The position numbers and the translations under genes were made by a program. The notes below the pieces were generated by a model. It saw only the letters and a program-made list of their open reading frames with translations, was not told the origin of the DNA and ran no database searches. From Agarivorans sp050870875 (GTDB taxonomy: Bacteria; Pseudomonadota; Gammaproteobacteria; Enterobacterales; Celerinatantimonadaceae), in contig NZ_CP194041.2 of the NCBI RefSeq assembly GCF_050870875.2, positions 4,898,001 to 4,962,000 on the forward strand: DNA of 64,000 nt, read 5' to 3'. Positions 1 through 6,776 of this stretch are shown piece by piece (position 1 is the first letter of the stretch; every line of letters starts with the position of its first letter).

Positions 1-480
1 GTGAAAGCGATTCAAGCCATGCGCGGGGTTCGTCTACTCGTCGCATTAGGAACCATCGCAGAACTTGGAGACTTGAGACGATTCGATCACCCAAGAAAAT
101 TGATGGCTTACCTCGGTTTAGTGCCGAGTGAAAACTCAAGTGGAAATAAAACACGACGAGGCAGTCTAACCAAATGTGGGAATGGTCGAGCAAGACGCCT
201 GCTCATTGAAGGCGCTCATTCCTATAAACACAAAGCTAATATTTCTACTGAATTACAACGGCGACAAGAAGGGCTACCTAAAGAAGTTGTCGATATTGCT
301 TGGCACGCACAACAACGATTATGTCGTCGTTATCAACGTTTACTCCAACAAGGAAAGCACCGAAACATTGTTGTGGCAGCAATAGCTCGAGAAATGATCG
401 CGTATATCTGGACAATCGCCAGAGAGGTCGTTGTGAGTATCGTTGACCCTAGAACACGTATCTCGAGATTGCCCGCATGA
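1..480 (+). CDS. IS110/IS1111-family transposase, C-terminal part
   Basis: C-terminal 159 residues of a DEDD-type recombinase of the IS110 family, which moves its element using a guide RNA encoded by the element. The visible part is the Transposase_20 (IS116/IS110/IS902) domain: an ALGTIAELGDLRRF segment, then AYLGLVPSENSSGNK at about residues 36-50, the region that holds the catalytic serine in this family, and a helical tail. Family members are about 330-350 residues, so the N-terminal DEDD (RuvC-like) domain lies left of the window. The GTG at base 1 is not the true start. The frame is open to its TGA, so nothing here shows inactivation. The element lies at the far end of the integron cassette array. 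Confidence 0.9.
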   Translation: MKAIQAMRGVRLLVALGTIAELGDLRRFDHPRKLMAYLGLVPSENSSGNKTRRGSLTKCGNGRARRLLIEGAHSYKHKANISTELQRRQEGLPKEVVDIAWHAQQRLCRRYQRLLQQGKHRNIVVAAIAREMIAYIWTIAREVVVSIVDPRTRISRLPA

Positions 481-781
481 GCCAAGAATTAGTGTTATCG
501 CATTGGATGAAGCATCGGGTGTGGCACAACCACCGACGGCGTTAGGATGGCAGTAAAGCGCAGGCTTTATTGAACCTCGAGCATAGACTGAAGCCAGGTG
601 CCACGACGAAATAAGTAAGGTTGGCTCTACTCATCAAATAGTGAGTAATCCACGCATATCAGCATGAGAACCAACGAAGTTACTTGCTTCATCTATGCGG
701 TAACACTATACCCAAAACAAGTAGTAGGCTCTCAAATGTAAGAGTCGAAATTTCTGCGCTTTATATTGACTGTGGGGGTCA
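1..781 (+). mobile_element. IS110/IS1111-type insertion sequence, right part, abutting attC4
   Basis: This comprises the transposase C-terminus and about 300 bp of non-coding right end (481-781). The right boundary is placed near 781 because an integron attC begins there on the other strand, and its outer core (GTTGATA on minus) departs from GTTRRRY after GTT, as expected if the IS replaced the flank. Known IS1111-attC elements insert into attC sites. In the IS1111 group the guide RNA (seekRNA) is encoded in the non-coding segment after the transposase gene, so 481-781 is where it should lie. I did not derive its fold. The left end is outside the window and the boundary is inferred. Confidence 0.7.
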
Positions 782-852
782 TATCAACGCCTCAATAAAG
801 GGCTCGCGTTAGCGCGTCCAGCCGAAGGCGAACTTTGATTGACTTGTTATAG
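782..852 (-). other. attC4, recombination site of the lipoprotein cassette
   Basis: Read on the minus strand, it starts with CTATAAC (846-852) next to the stop codon of the lipoprotein gene and ends with GGCGTT (core at 782-788). The flanks pair imperfectly: CAAGTCAATCAAAG against CTTTATTGAGGCG. It is 71 bp long, shorter than the other three sites (100 bp each). The far core reads GTTGATA and is probably cut by the IS. Confidence 0.75.
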
Positions 853-1173
853 CTATACACCGTCAAATTGCCCCCATGCTAGCCACTTGGTAACGGCCTT
901 GTTTTGATCATAAATGACTTTGATACCACCGCAAGACTGCATAAATGGGAACCCCCAATATGGCTTACATGACTGGTGATCTCTCACTATTTTATTTTGG
1001 TATGTGCTTTCACGAAACTCGACGCCAATGCACTTTTCAACAGCGCTCATACTTTTACCGATGGATACACATTTGCTACCGAGACTATTGTAACGACTCT
1101 CCAATTGTTCAGGGCTTACACAAGATGCAAGCAAAACAGTAATAGCGATAATCGCAAGTGCTGGCTTAATCAT
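853..1173 (-). CDS. small lipoprotein, integron cassette 4
   Basis: Predicted 106-residue lipoprotein of unknown function. It has a type II signal peptide (MIKPALAIIAITVLLASC) with lipobox LASC, so Cys18 would be acylated, and further cysteines at about positions 35, 48, 69 and 81 that may form disulfides in the periplasm. The start codon lies 9 nt from the cassette boundary (core GTTATAG, minus), and the stop is directly against attC4. The gene therefore fills its cassette, as is typical. It would be transcribed from the integron promoter or an upstream cassette. I recognise no family. Confidence 0.8.
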   Translation of the reverse strand: MIKPALAIIAITVLLASCVSPEQLESRYNSLGSKCVSIGKSMSAVEKCIGVEFRESTYQNKIVRDHQSCKPYWGFPFMQSCGGIKVIYDQNKAVTKWLAWGQFDGV

Positions 1174-1181
1174 TCTTGGGC

Positions 1182-1910
1182 CTATAACGCCGCATTAAGC
1201 GGACTAAAATAGTGGGTTAAAATGTGTAGCGAAGCGAAACCTAACCCACTGTTTTAGTTCCGTTTAAATGCCTTGTGTACGCCCAGCATGGGCATGAACT
1301 AATGAGGTGAAAGTCCTCTGTAGGAAGGTCACCGTTTAATAACATTCTGATTATTAAACGCTAACTACTAGCGAATGGCAAGGGCATTGCCGCGAGGGAA
1401 TGTCTGAAGGAAGCCGGACGCAAATCTGCGAGCTGATGAACAAGAACATCATATGAGGCGTAGGCTGGAGGCGAGTTGGCACAAGACAACGAAGCCATGT
1501 GATCTAACGGCCACCGTAAATGATGCAGCAGTGCAGAAAAAAGAGAAAGTGCATGTTCTACTTCTTATAAATAAAGAGTGGGGGAGCTGTAGTGGCATAG
1601 TGAATGATTAACTGACTCCATGGCGATTTAAGCAGACGGCGTTTTTAGATAAAGAGCCCAACGCCCATCGTAATGGTTGGGACACGGTGAAGGCCTGAAC
1701 CTGAAAATCAATGAGGAGCCTGTGCAGCTCATTGTCTCCGTATCCGACCGGACTGAGGAGTCATGGCGCAAAAACAGAAGCCATCATTGGAATGCAAAGG
1801 AGCTAATCGGCCGTTGTATTTTAACCGTTTTCAGGAAACGCCCTGTGCGGAGCCGCATGCAGGGTGTTGTGGGGGCTGGAGGTTAGATACCTCCGGCTAC
1901 CCGATTAGCA
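1182..1910 (-). other. attC3, interrupted by a group II intron
   Basis: The two halves are 1182-1276 and 1906-1910. With the intron (1277-1905) removed, the plus strand reads CCTTGT|TAGCA, restoring a GTTAGCA core and giving a 100-bp attC, the same length as attC1 and attC2. On minus it runs from TGCTAAC to GGCGTTATAG. The arms AGTGGGTTAGGTTTCG and TTTTAACCCACT pair, and the outer arms AAGGCATTTAAACGG and CCGCTTAATGCGGC pair imperfectly. It belongs to the cassette encoding the 131-residue protein. Confidence 0.85.
1277..1905 (+). mobile_element. ORF-less group II intron (class C-attC type) in attC3
   Basis: A 629-nt group II intron. The 5' end, GTACGCCCAGCATGGGC, resembles the GUGCG-type start of this class. 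Next come domain I hairpins (GAGGTGAAAGTCCTC at 1304-1318). Near the 3' end, 1843-1866 folds as CCCTGTGCGG/CCGCATGCAGGG (domain V-like), followed by a GGAGGT/ACCTCC stem (domain VI) and a CCGAT end. No reverse transcriptase is present. After CTGAGGAGTC an ATG at 1763 opens only a short reading frame that runs straight into domain V, so the maturase gene has been deleted. The intron is antisense to the cassette genes, as attC-targeting introns usually are. Splicing would need a maturase supplied in trans. Confidence 0.8.
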
Positions 1911-2300
1911 GTTGACTTGCGTGTAGTCATCGTAGCCATGATATTCGAATTTTAGTGTTATTCCACTGGAGAATGTAATGTAAGCAAAAACTGATTCACC
2001 ATTACTATCATATGAAATACTTTTAACTTCGAAACCAACTACACCTTCAAATTCATTTAAATTTAATAAGAGCAAGCAATTAGAAAAACAATTATTTACA
2101 GGAACACTTGGAAGCTCGGTATCACGCCAAAAAATGGTTTCACCATCAAAACACAACTTCACCCATTCACCGTCAAACTTTAAAAATGTTGTGTTCGCAG
2201 GGTCTGTCACCACCTCAGCCTCTTGCTGCTGAATCAAATAGAATCCTTGGCATAATTTTCCAATTATATCCGGCTCACTTCCATTTATATTAAAACTCAA
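1905..2300 (-). CDS. hypothetical protein, integron cassette 3
   Basis: 131-residue soluble protein of unknown function, rich in acidic and aromatic residues with several beta-type segments and no signal peptide. The open frame extends up to an ATG at 2372, but that codon lies inside the preceding cassette's attC. I prefer the TTG at 2300, which has a GGGAG Shine-Dalgarno six bases upstream and lies within the cassette. The TAA stop is formed by the attC3 core itself (GTTA read on plus). The intron's last T replaces the exon T, so the stop survives the insertion. Confidence 0.7.
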   Translation of the reverse strand: MSFNINGSEPDIIGKLCQGFYLIQQQEAEVVTDPANTTFLKFDGEWVKLCFDGETIFWRDTELPSVPVNNCFSNCLLLLNLNEFEGVVGFEVKSISYDSNGESVFAYITFSSGITLKFEYHGYDDYTQVNC

Positions 2301-2317
2301 CTCAGACTCCCAGAGAC

Positions 2318-2417
2318 TGCTAACGCCCGGCTCACCGAGCAAATTTTTGATGGCGGCTTTTTTGCCACGCAAAAAAGGTGACAGAGAAAATTTGTCCGGT
2401 GCAGCCGCTTGTTACAA
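2318..2417 (-). other. attC2
   Basis: 100-bp attC on the minus strand between core TTGTAAC (2411-2417) and core GTTAGCA (2318-2324). The outer arms near each core (AAGCGGCTGCACCGG and CCGGGCGTTAGCA) pair imperfectly, with a large central stem. It closes the cassette of the 138-residue protein. Confidence 0.85.
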
Positions 2418-2423
2418 GTTGGG

Positions 2424-2840
2424 TCATGCGAAGAACTCTATTACCGGCTTATCTTCAGCAACGATATGGTCAGTAATGTGGTAAACATCTTTGATCCAAG
2501 GATGCTGAAGTGCCTCTTCACGGTTAACAATATTACCGAGGAAATCTACATGGCTCCAAGGCGATTCATCTTTGTCAGTGACAGTTACAGCCCAATTATT
2601 GTCGTTATCCCAGATATTGACAGCAAAGGCTGTACGCATTTCTGGACTACCATCTTCGCCCCATTCACCTAAGCCTATTAAGGAGTAAGCAACTTTATCC
2701 TCGTGACCGTCAGTGAACAGCACATAATAAACAGCGAAAGCGTCACCGTCTTGGTATACAAAGCGCGTTAATCGTGTAGTGGTATTTCCACAACACTCAC
2801 ATGCTTCTAATTTTGGCTCTTCAAATTCAATTTCGATCAT
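2424..2840 (-). CDS. hypothetical acidic protein, integron cassette 2
   Basis: 138-residue cytosolic-type protein of unknown function. The N-terminus is strongly acidic (MIEIEFEEPKLEACECCGNTT) and contains a CxCC cluster that could bind metal or be redox active. The rest alternates aromatic and acidic residues with no membrane segment. The ATG lies 17 nt inside the cassette after core GTTACAA. The stop lies 6 nt before attC2. It resembles the small acidic single-gene cassettes common in marine chromosomal integrons, but I cannot name a family. Confidence 0.8.
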   Translation of the reverse strand: MIEIEFEEPKLEACECCGNTTTRLTRFVYQDGDAFAVYYVLFTDGHEDKVAYSLIGLGEWGEDGSPEMRTAFAVNIWDNDNNWAVTVTDKDESPWSHVDFLGNIVNREEALQHPWIKDVYHITDHIVAEDKPVIEFFA

Positions 2841-2857
2841 TGCTCAATACTTAAGAC

Positions 2858-2957
2858 TTGTAACGCCTAATTAACAGGCAAAAATTTGTTGGCTAAAATA
2901 AGCGACGAAGGAGCAAAAGCCAACTGTTTTTTGTCCTTGTTTAATTTCTTGTTATAT
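2858..2957 (-). other. attC1
   Basis: 100-bp attC on the minus strand. It opens with ATATAACAAG, has a long stem (CAGTTGGCTTTTGC against TTTAGCCAAC) and ends with TTAGGCGTTACAA. The layout is similar to Vibrio/Shewanella-type chromosomal attC sites. It follows directly after the stop of the first cassette gene. Confidence 0.9.
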
Positions 2958-2960
2958 GGA

Positions 2961-3641
2961 TTATTCCACAATGCTTGAGAAAACTGGATCTTGTCGTTTA
3001 TTTATTTCAGTCTCTTTAGGAGCTAAAGAAGCACCTTGTTTTTTGAGCTGTACATAGGCATATAGTGGCCAAAAGACACATCTAATTGAAATAAATAACA
3101 TTATAAGTTTACTCATAGCCAACTTTAAATTGTCAGCTTCATAAGTTGACGGCTCCCAGTTTAAAACTCCAGAAGCATAGTTAAAGGAATATAGAAACAG
3201 AACCATATAAAAGAACAAGACTGGATTTTTTAATCTATTAAGGAAAGCAATAATAGAAAAAACCACTACGAGAAAAGAAAAAACTAATTGAACAAGCTGA
3301 ACCTGACTTAGTTGGTCTACAAACATTTCACCAGTAAAAATTGCAGCAAACAAAATAAAAAGAGTAAAAAACTCTAATAAAAAAACAATAGTGATATCTA
3401 TAAGTAATAATTTATATACAAAACCTCGTTTTATTTTTTCATCTGTCTGTGTAGATAAGCCTTTCTTTTGCAAGATGACAAAAGGAACTGCTAAAGGGCC
3501 CATAATAGAACCTATGAAAGCCCACACTGATATACTTTTACCTTTATTTGAAGCTAATTTAGCGCAAAAAAGACCACTCAATAAAGAAGCAGGTATTAAT
3601 ATTAATAACCCAAACTCGAACTCGTGCATTCTGAAATCCAT
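2961..3641 (-). CDS. multi-pass membrane protein, integron cassette 1 (attI-proximal)
   Basis: 226-residue inner-membrane protein with about six hydrophobic helices: residues 8-27, 39-57, about 76-100, 113-133, 139-157 and 176-196. The C-terminus is polar. I recognise no family. The ATG overlaps the recombination core (GTTATATGG on minus), so the gene starts at the very edge of its cassette, directly after attI. That is the position that would be best expressed from the cassette promoter. Its A+T content is higher than that of the surrounding housekeeping genes, consistent with foreign origin. Confidence 0.8.
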   Translation of the reverse strand: MDFRMHEFEFGLLILIPASLLSGLFCAKLASNKGKSISVWAFIGSIMGPLAVPFVILQKKGLSTQTDEKIKRGFVYKLLLIDITIVFLLEFFTLFILFAAIFTGEMFVDQLSQVQLVQLVFSFLVVVFSIIAFLNRLKNPVLFFYMVLFLYSFNYASGVLNWEPSTYEADNLKLAMSKLIMLFISIRCVFWPLYAYVQLKKQGASLAPKETEINKRQDPVFSSIVE

Positions 3642-3710
3642 ATAACGCTAAGTAGGCCGCACGTGCGGTCTATCCCATTCAATGAGCGCGCGTCCTATCA
3701 CAAAAAACAT
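3640..3710 (-). other. attI, primary integron recombination site
   Basis: On minus, the sequence TACTTAGCGTTATAT forms the junction of the integron platform with the first cassette, core at 3640-3646. It lies between divergent intI and the cassettes, as in all integrons. A short palindrome (CCGCACGTGCGG, 3658-3669) lies just inside. The outer limit is approximate. Confidence 0.75.
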
Positions 3711-3735
3711 GATCTTCATCACGTTCGCTCATCAA

Positions 3736-3764
3736 TTTATGATTTGATATTAACCCATTGTCTA
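3736..3764 (-). promoter_or_regulatory. candidate cassette promoter Pc
   Basis: On minus, TAGACA (3759-3764), 17 bases, then CATAAA (3736-3741), reading through attI into the first cassette about 95 nt downstream. This is the expected place for a chromosomal integron Pc. It is supported by sequence match only. Confidence 0.5.
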
Positions 3765-3821
3765 CCTTAGTTTTTTACTCGGAATCAATCAATCATCGAT
3801 CCATTTCTATCATTGATTACT

Positions 3822-3850
3822 TTGACAAATGACGCAAACGAAACTAAAAA
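3822..3850 (+). promoter_or_regulatory. intI promoter
   Basis: TTGACA (3822-3827), 17-base spacer, TAAAAA (3845-3850). The predicted transcription start falls inside the adjoining LexA box. Confidence 0.65.
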
Positions 3851-3870
3851 TACTGTATATATATACAGAC
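3851..3870 (+). promoter_or_regulatory. LexA (SOS) box of intI
   Basis: TACTGTATATATATACAGAC contains the perfect CTGT-N8-ACAG operator with an AT-repeat centre, identical to the E. coli consensus over 18 positions. It overlaps the predicted +1 and ends 13 nt before the ATG, so LexA binding would block the integrase gene. SOS control of intI is known in Vibrio and in mobile integrons. Confidence 0.9.
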
Positions 3871-3883
3871 AAAAGTGCGCAAC

Positions 3884-4523
3884 ATGTCAAACACACCATT
3901 GCGGCTCCAGCAGCGATTTAGAAATACGATTTATCAGCACCATTACAGTATTCGCACCGAGCAAACCTATTGGCATTGGATAAAACGTTTTTTGTATTTT
4001 AATCACAAGCAGCACCCAGCAAAGCTCGGAGCTGCTGATATTGAACGATTTCTAACTCATCTAGCGGTCGATAGGCAAGTCGCTCCGGCGACTCAAAACA
4101 TCGCATTTAATGCCTTAATGTTTCTCTATAACAAAGTACTACGTATCGAAATGATTGGAATTCAGGCGAAACGCGCGAAAAAAACAAGTCAACATTCCCG
4201 TAGTTTTTACTCGAGCTGAAGTGAGCCAAGTGATTGCGAATTTACCCGCGGATTATCAGATCATGGCTTCACTGCTTTACGGTTCGGGACTAAGACTCAG
4301 TGAATGCTTGAGATTACGGATTAAAGACTTAGATTTTGATCAAAATACAATCACCGTACGGCAAGGCAAAGGAAATAAAGATCGCGTGACTTTGTTACCC
4401 CCTAACTTGATCCCAAAGCTTCGCGATAACATTCTCCTGAGCAAAAGTGTTTTTGCTCACGATATGAGTCTACATTATGCTGGAACGACGATGCCTTACG
4501 CGTTAGCCCGAATAATAAACTAG
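3884..4523 (+). pseudogene. intI: integron integrase, frameshifted and truncated
   Basis: Tyrosine recombinase that would join attC and attI sites. The N-terminal SAM-like DNA-binding domain (RTEQTYWHWIKRFLYFNHK, about residues 25-43) is in one frame. The catalytic domain continues one base out of frame after a run of seven A (4178-4184), where six A would give AKK-QVNIPVVFTRAEV. Catalytic Arg box I (YGSGLRLSECLRL) and the GKGNKDR motif are intact. After MPYALAR the frame stops at 4521-4523, and the HxxR box II and tyrosine nucleophile are absent (full length about 320 residues). The following 100 bases do not restore them in any frame. ATG 3884 is preferred over GTG 3875. The gene is inactive unless the lesions are sequencing errors, and the missing C-terminus argues against that. 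Confidence 0.9.
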
Positions 4524-4921
4524 ACATCCATTCTAAAAACAAAAATCTTTCACACTCTCGATAGCCAAGATTACGCTTTTAAATCCCATCATCTTCGCCG
4601 AGTCGCGCAAATGAACAAGGGAGCAAAGTTGAAGTCTGTTTGAGCGTAGTGTTTACTTCAACGCCCTTGAGAATGAGCAACGCAGGGTTTAAGAAGATGC
4701 AGGGCGAGCTTTCTTTTTGCTTAGCTAAGCTTTGCTCGTTGAAGCTTAATGACGTCGCCGTAGGCGAAAGCTTTTACCCCGTTGCTAACACAGAACGGGG
4801 CAAAAACGTTTTAGAAATGGCAACGTCCACATCGTGAGCGCTGCCATTTTAATATGACACTTTAATACTTGGTGCGAGACTTTATGGTCCGCCGACAGCT
4901 TGAACCATCACCGCCGAGTCG
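4524..4921. other. intergenic remnant between intI and glmS
   Basis: Nothing here is recognisable as a gene. There is a CCCCGTT/AACGGGG hairpin near 4777-4800 followed by CAAAAACG, and AAGCTT-rich inverted repeats near 4700-4770. The segment is probably decayed integron-side sequence. The strip next to 4921 faces the glmS 3' end, which is the target locus of Tn7-type transposons, but I see no Tn7-like end. Confidence 0.5.
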
Positions 4922-6754
4922 CTATTCCACAGTGACCGACTTGGCCAAGTTACGTGGTTGGTCTACATCGGTGCCTTTAATCAATGCGACATGATAAGAC
5001 AAGAGCTGCATCGGAATGGTGTAAACAATAGGCGCGATCAGCTCATCAACGTGAGGCACATTAATCACCCGCATGGTTTCATCGCTGCTAAACTTAGCGT
5101 CTTTATCGGCAAATACATATAAAATGCCACCTCGAGCCCGAACTTCTTCAACATTAGATTTAAGTTTTTCTAATAACTCATTGTTCGGCGCCACCACAAT
5201 AATTGGCATTTCTGCATCAATCAGGGCTAAGGGGCCGTGTTTAAGCTCACCCGCCGCGTATGCTTCGGCGTGAATGTAAGAAATTTCTTTTAACTTCAAC
5301 GCACCTTCCATGGCTATCGGATATTGAGTTCCGCGGCCGAGGAACAAACTATGATGTTTGTCGGCAAAGTCTTCGGCCAATTCTTCAATCGCACCATCTA
5401 AAGTTAAAGCTTGCTCGATTTTCGCGGGTAAAGCCAACAAAGCACTCACGATCCGCTGCTCCATTTCTGCACTTAGCCCTTGATTACGACCAATGGCTGC
5501 TACCAACATCAATAAACCCGCCAATTGCACGGTAAAGGCTTTAGTGGAAGCGACTCCAATTTCGGCACCCGCTTTCATGATGTAGGCCATGTCGGATTCA
5601 CGTACTAATGATGAGCCTTCCACATTACAAATCGTTAAGCTGGCGGTATAGCCTTGCTCTTTCGCCAGACGCAGCGCCGCTAAGGTATCGGCCGTTTCAC
5701 CACTTTGCGACAAAGTGACTAACAAGCTATTTTTCGGAGTGCAGGACTTGCGATAACGAAACTCTGAAGCGATCTCAACATTACAAGGAATGCCAGCCAA
5801 CTCTTCAAACCAATAACGAGCCACCATGCCCGAATTATAAGAGGTTCCACAGGCAATAATTTGCACATGCTCAATGCTCGGCAAAATAGCAGCGGCTTTT
5901 TCACCAAAGGCGCTGTCGAGCACCTTACCCGCTTTTAAGCGACCTTCTAAGGTTCGCTGAATAGCAATCGGTTGCTCATAAGTTTCTTTAAGCATGTAGT
6001 GACGGTATTGACCTTTATCACCGGCATCGTGTGCCGCGGTTGACTCGGTAACTTCGCGCTCAACCGATTGACCATTGGCATCAAAAATAGTCACCGAATG
6101 ACGTGTCACTTCGGCAACATCACCTTCTTCTAGGAAGCTAAAACGGCGAGTGACGGGTAACAAGGCTAATTGATCGGAAGCAATAAAGTTTTCACCCACC
6201 CCATAACCAATCACCAAAGGACTGCCAGAACGAGCGACCACCAAACGAGAGGGGTCGCGTTTATCCATAATCACCATCCCGTAAGCGCCTTCCAGCTCCG
6301 CCACTGCAGACTGAACCGCCTCTAACAAACTTTGGTGATGCTTTAATTTATGCTCCACTAGGTGAGCAATCACCTCGGTATCCGTTTCAGAAGAAAATAG
6401 ATAGCCTTTCGCCTGGAGTTGTTCGCGCAGCGGCTCATGGTTTTCAATAATACCGTTATGTACCACCGCAATGGTTTCACATGAAACATGCGGGTGAGCA
6501 TTGCGTTCGCTTGGCTCGCCATGAGTCGCCCAACGGGTATGAGCGATGCCAGTGCCGCCCAATACTGGGGATTTGACTAAGGCATCGGCTAATTCTTGCA
6601 CCTTGCCTAAACAGCGCACTCGGCTTAATACGCCATCGGGAGTCAACGTTGCAACACCAGATGAATCATATCCGCGATATTCCAAACGACGTAAACCTTC
6701 CACTAAAATATCGGCAACATCTCGTTGAGCAACAGCTCCTACAATTCCACACAT
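4922..6754 (-). CDS. glmS: glutamine-fructose-6-phosphate aminotransferase
   Basis: Makes glucosamine-6-phosphate from fructose-6-phosphate and glutamine, the first committed step to UDP-GlcNAc for peptidoglycan and LPS. 610 residues (E. coli 609). Cys2 in MCGIVG is the glutaminase nucleophile, with THGEPSERNAHPH and GNGI-type HNGIIENH motifs in the N-terminal domain. Two SIS sugar-isomerase domains follow from about residue 285 (SQSGETADT, CGTSYNSG), and the C-terminus DQPRNLAKSVTVE is conserved. It is 22 nt downstream of a DeoR-type regulator, likely one transcript. The 3' end keeps the conserved segment recognised by TnsD in Tn7-type targeting. glmU is about 48 kb away, whereas in many relatives the two are close. 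Confidence 0.98.
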   Translation of the reverse strand: MCGIVGAVAQRDVADILVEGLRRLEYRGYDSSGVATLTPDGVLSRVRCLGKVQELADALVKSPVLGGTGIAHTRWATHGEPSERNAHPHVSCETIAVVHNGIIENHEPLREQLQAKGYLFSSETDTEVIAHLVEHKLKHHQSLLEAVQSAVAELEGAYGMVIMDKRDPSRLVVARSGSPLVIGYGVGENFIASDQLALLPVTRRFSFLEEGDVAEVTRHSVTIFDANGQSVEREVTESTAAHDAGDKGQYRHYMLKETYEQPIAIQRTLEGRLKAGKVLDSAFGEKAAAILPSIEHVQIIACGTSYNSGMVARYWFEELAGIPCNVEIASEFRYRKSCTPKNSLLVTLSQSGETADTLAALRLAKEQGYTASLTICNVEGSSLVRESDMAYIMKAGAEIGVASTKAFTVQLAGLLMLVAAIGRNQGLSAEMEQRIVSALLALPAKIEQALTLDGAIEELAEDFADKHHSLFLGRGTQYPIAMEGALKLKEISYIHAEAYAAGELKHGPLALIDAEMPIIVVAPNNELLEKLKSNVEEVRARGGILYVFADKDAKFSSDETMRVINVPHVDELIAPIVYTIPMQLLSYHVALIKGTDVDQPRNLAKSVTVE

Positions 6755-6776
6755 ATTTATGTCCTTGTGATAGATA

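Noticed and set aside
570..588. Near-repeat of IS tail sequence at 7719-7737 (GAACCTCGAGCATAGAC against GAACCTCGGGCATAGAC)
   Set aside because: 16 of 17 matches with no similarity beyond; by rough count such a pair has about a one-in-ten chance in a window this size, so it is not convincing as an IS footprint.
945..1212. Plus-strand ORFs opposite the cassette 4 gene
   Set aside because: They are antisense shadows of a lipoprotein gene with a proper signal peptide, and one runs into attC3.
1677..1886. 69-codon ORF in the middle of the group II intron
   Set aside because: It overlaps conserved intron RNA structure and has no protein similarity; it is a chance frame, not a maturase.
4178..4184. 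Programmed frameshift in the intI A7 run
   Set aside because: Joining the frames requires a +1 shift, whereas A-AAA-AAC-type slippery sites give -1; the gene also lacks its C-terminus, so decay is the simpler reading.
4640..4837. 65-codon ORF between intI and glmS
   Set aside because: No ribosome site, no recognisable protein pattern, and it crosses a stable hairpin.
4600..4880. A further degenerate attC near GGGCGTTGAAG
   Set aside because: The core does not fit GTTRRRY, no partner arm is found at the right distance, and it would be on the wrong side of intI.
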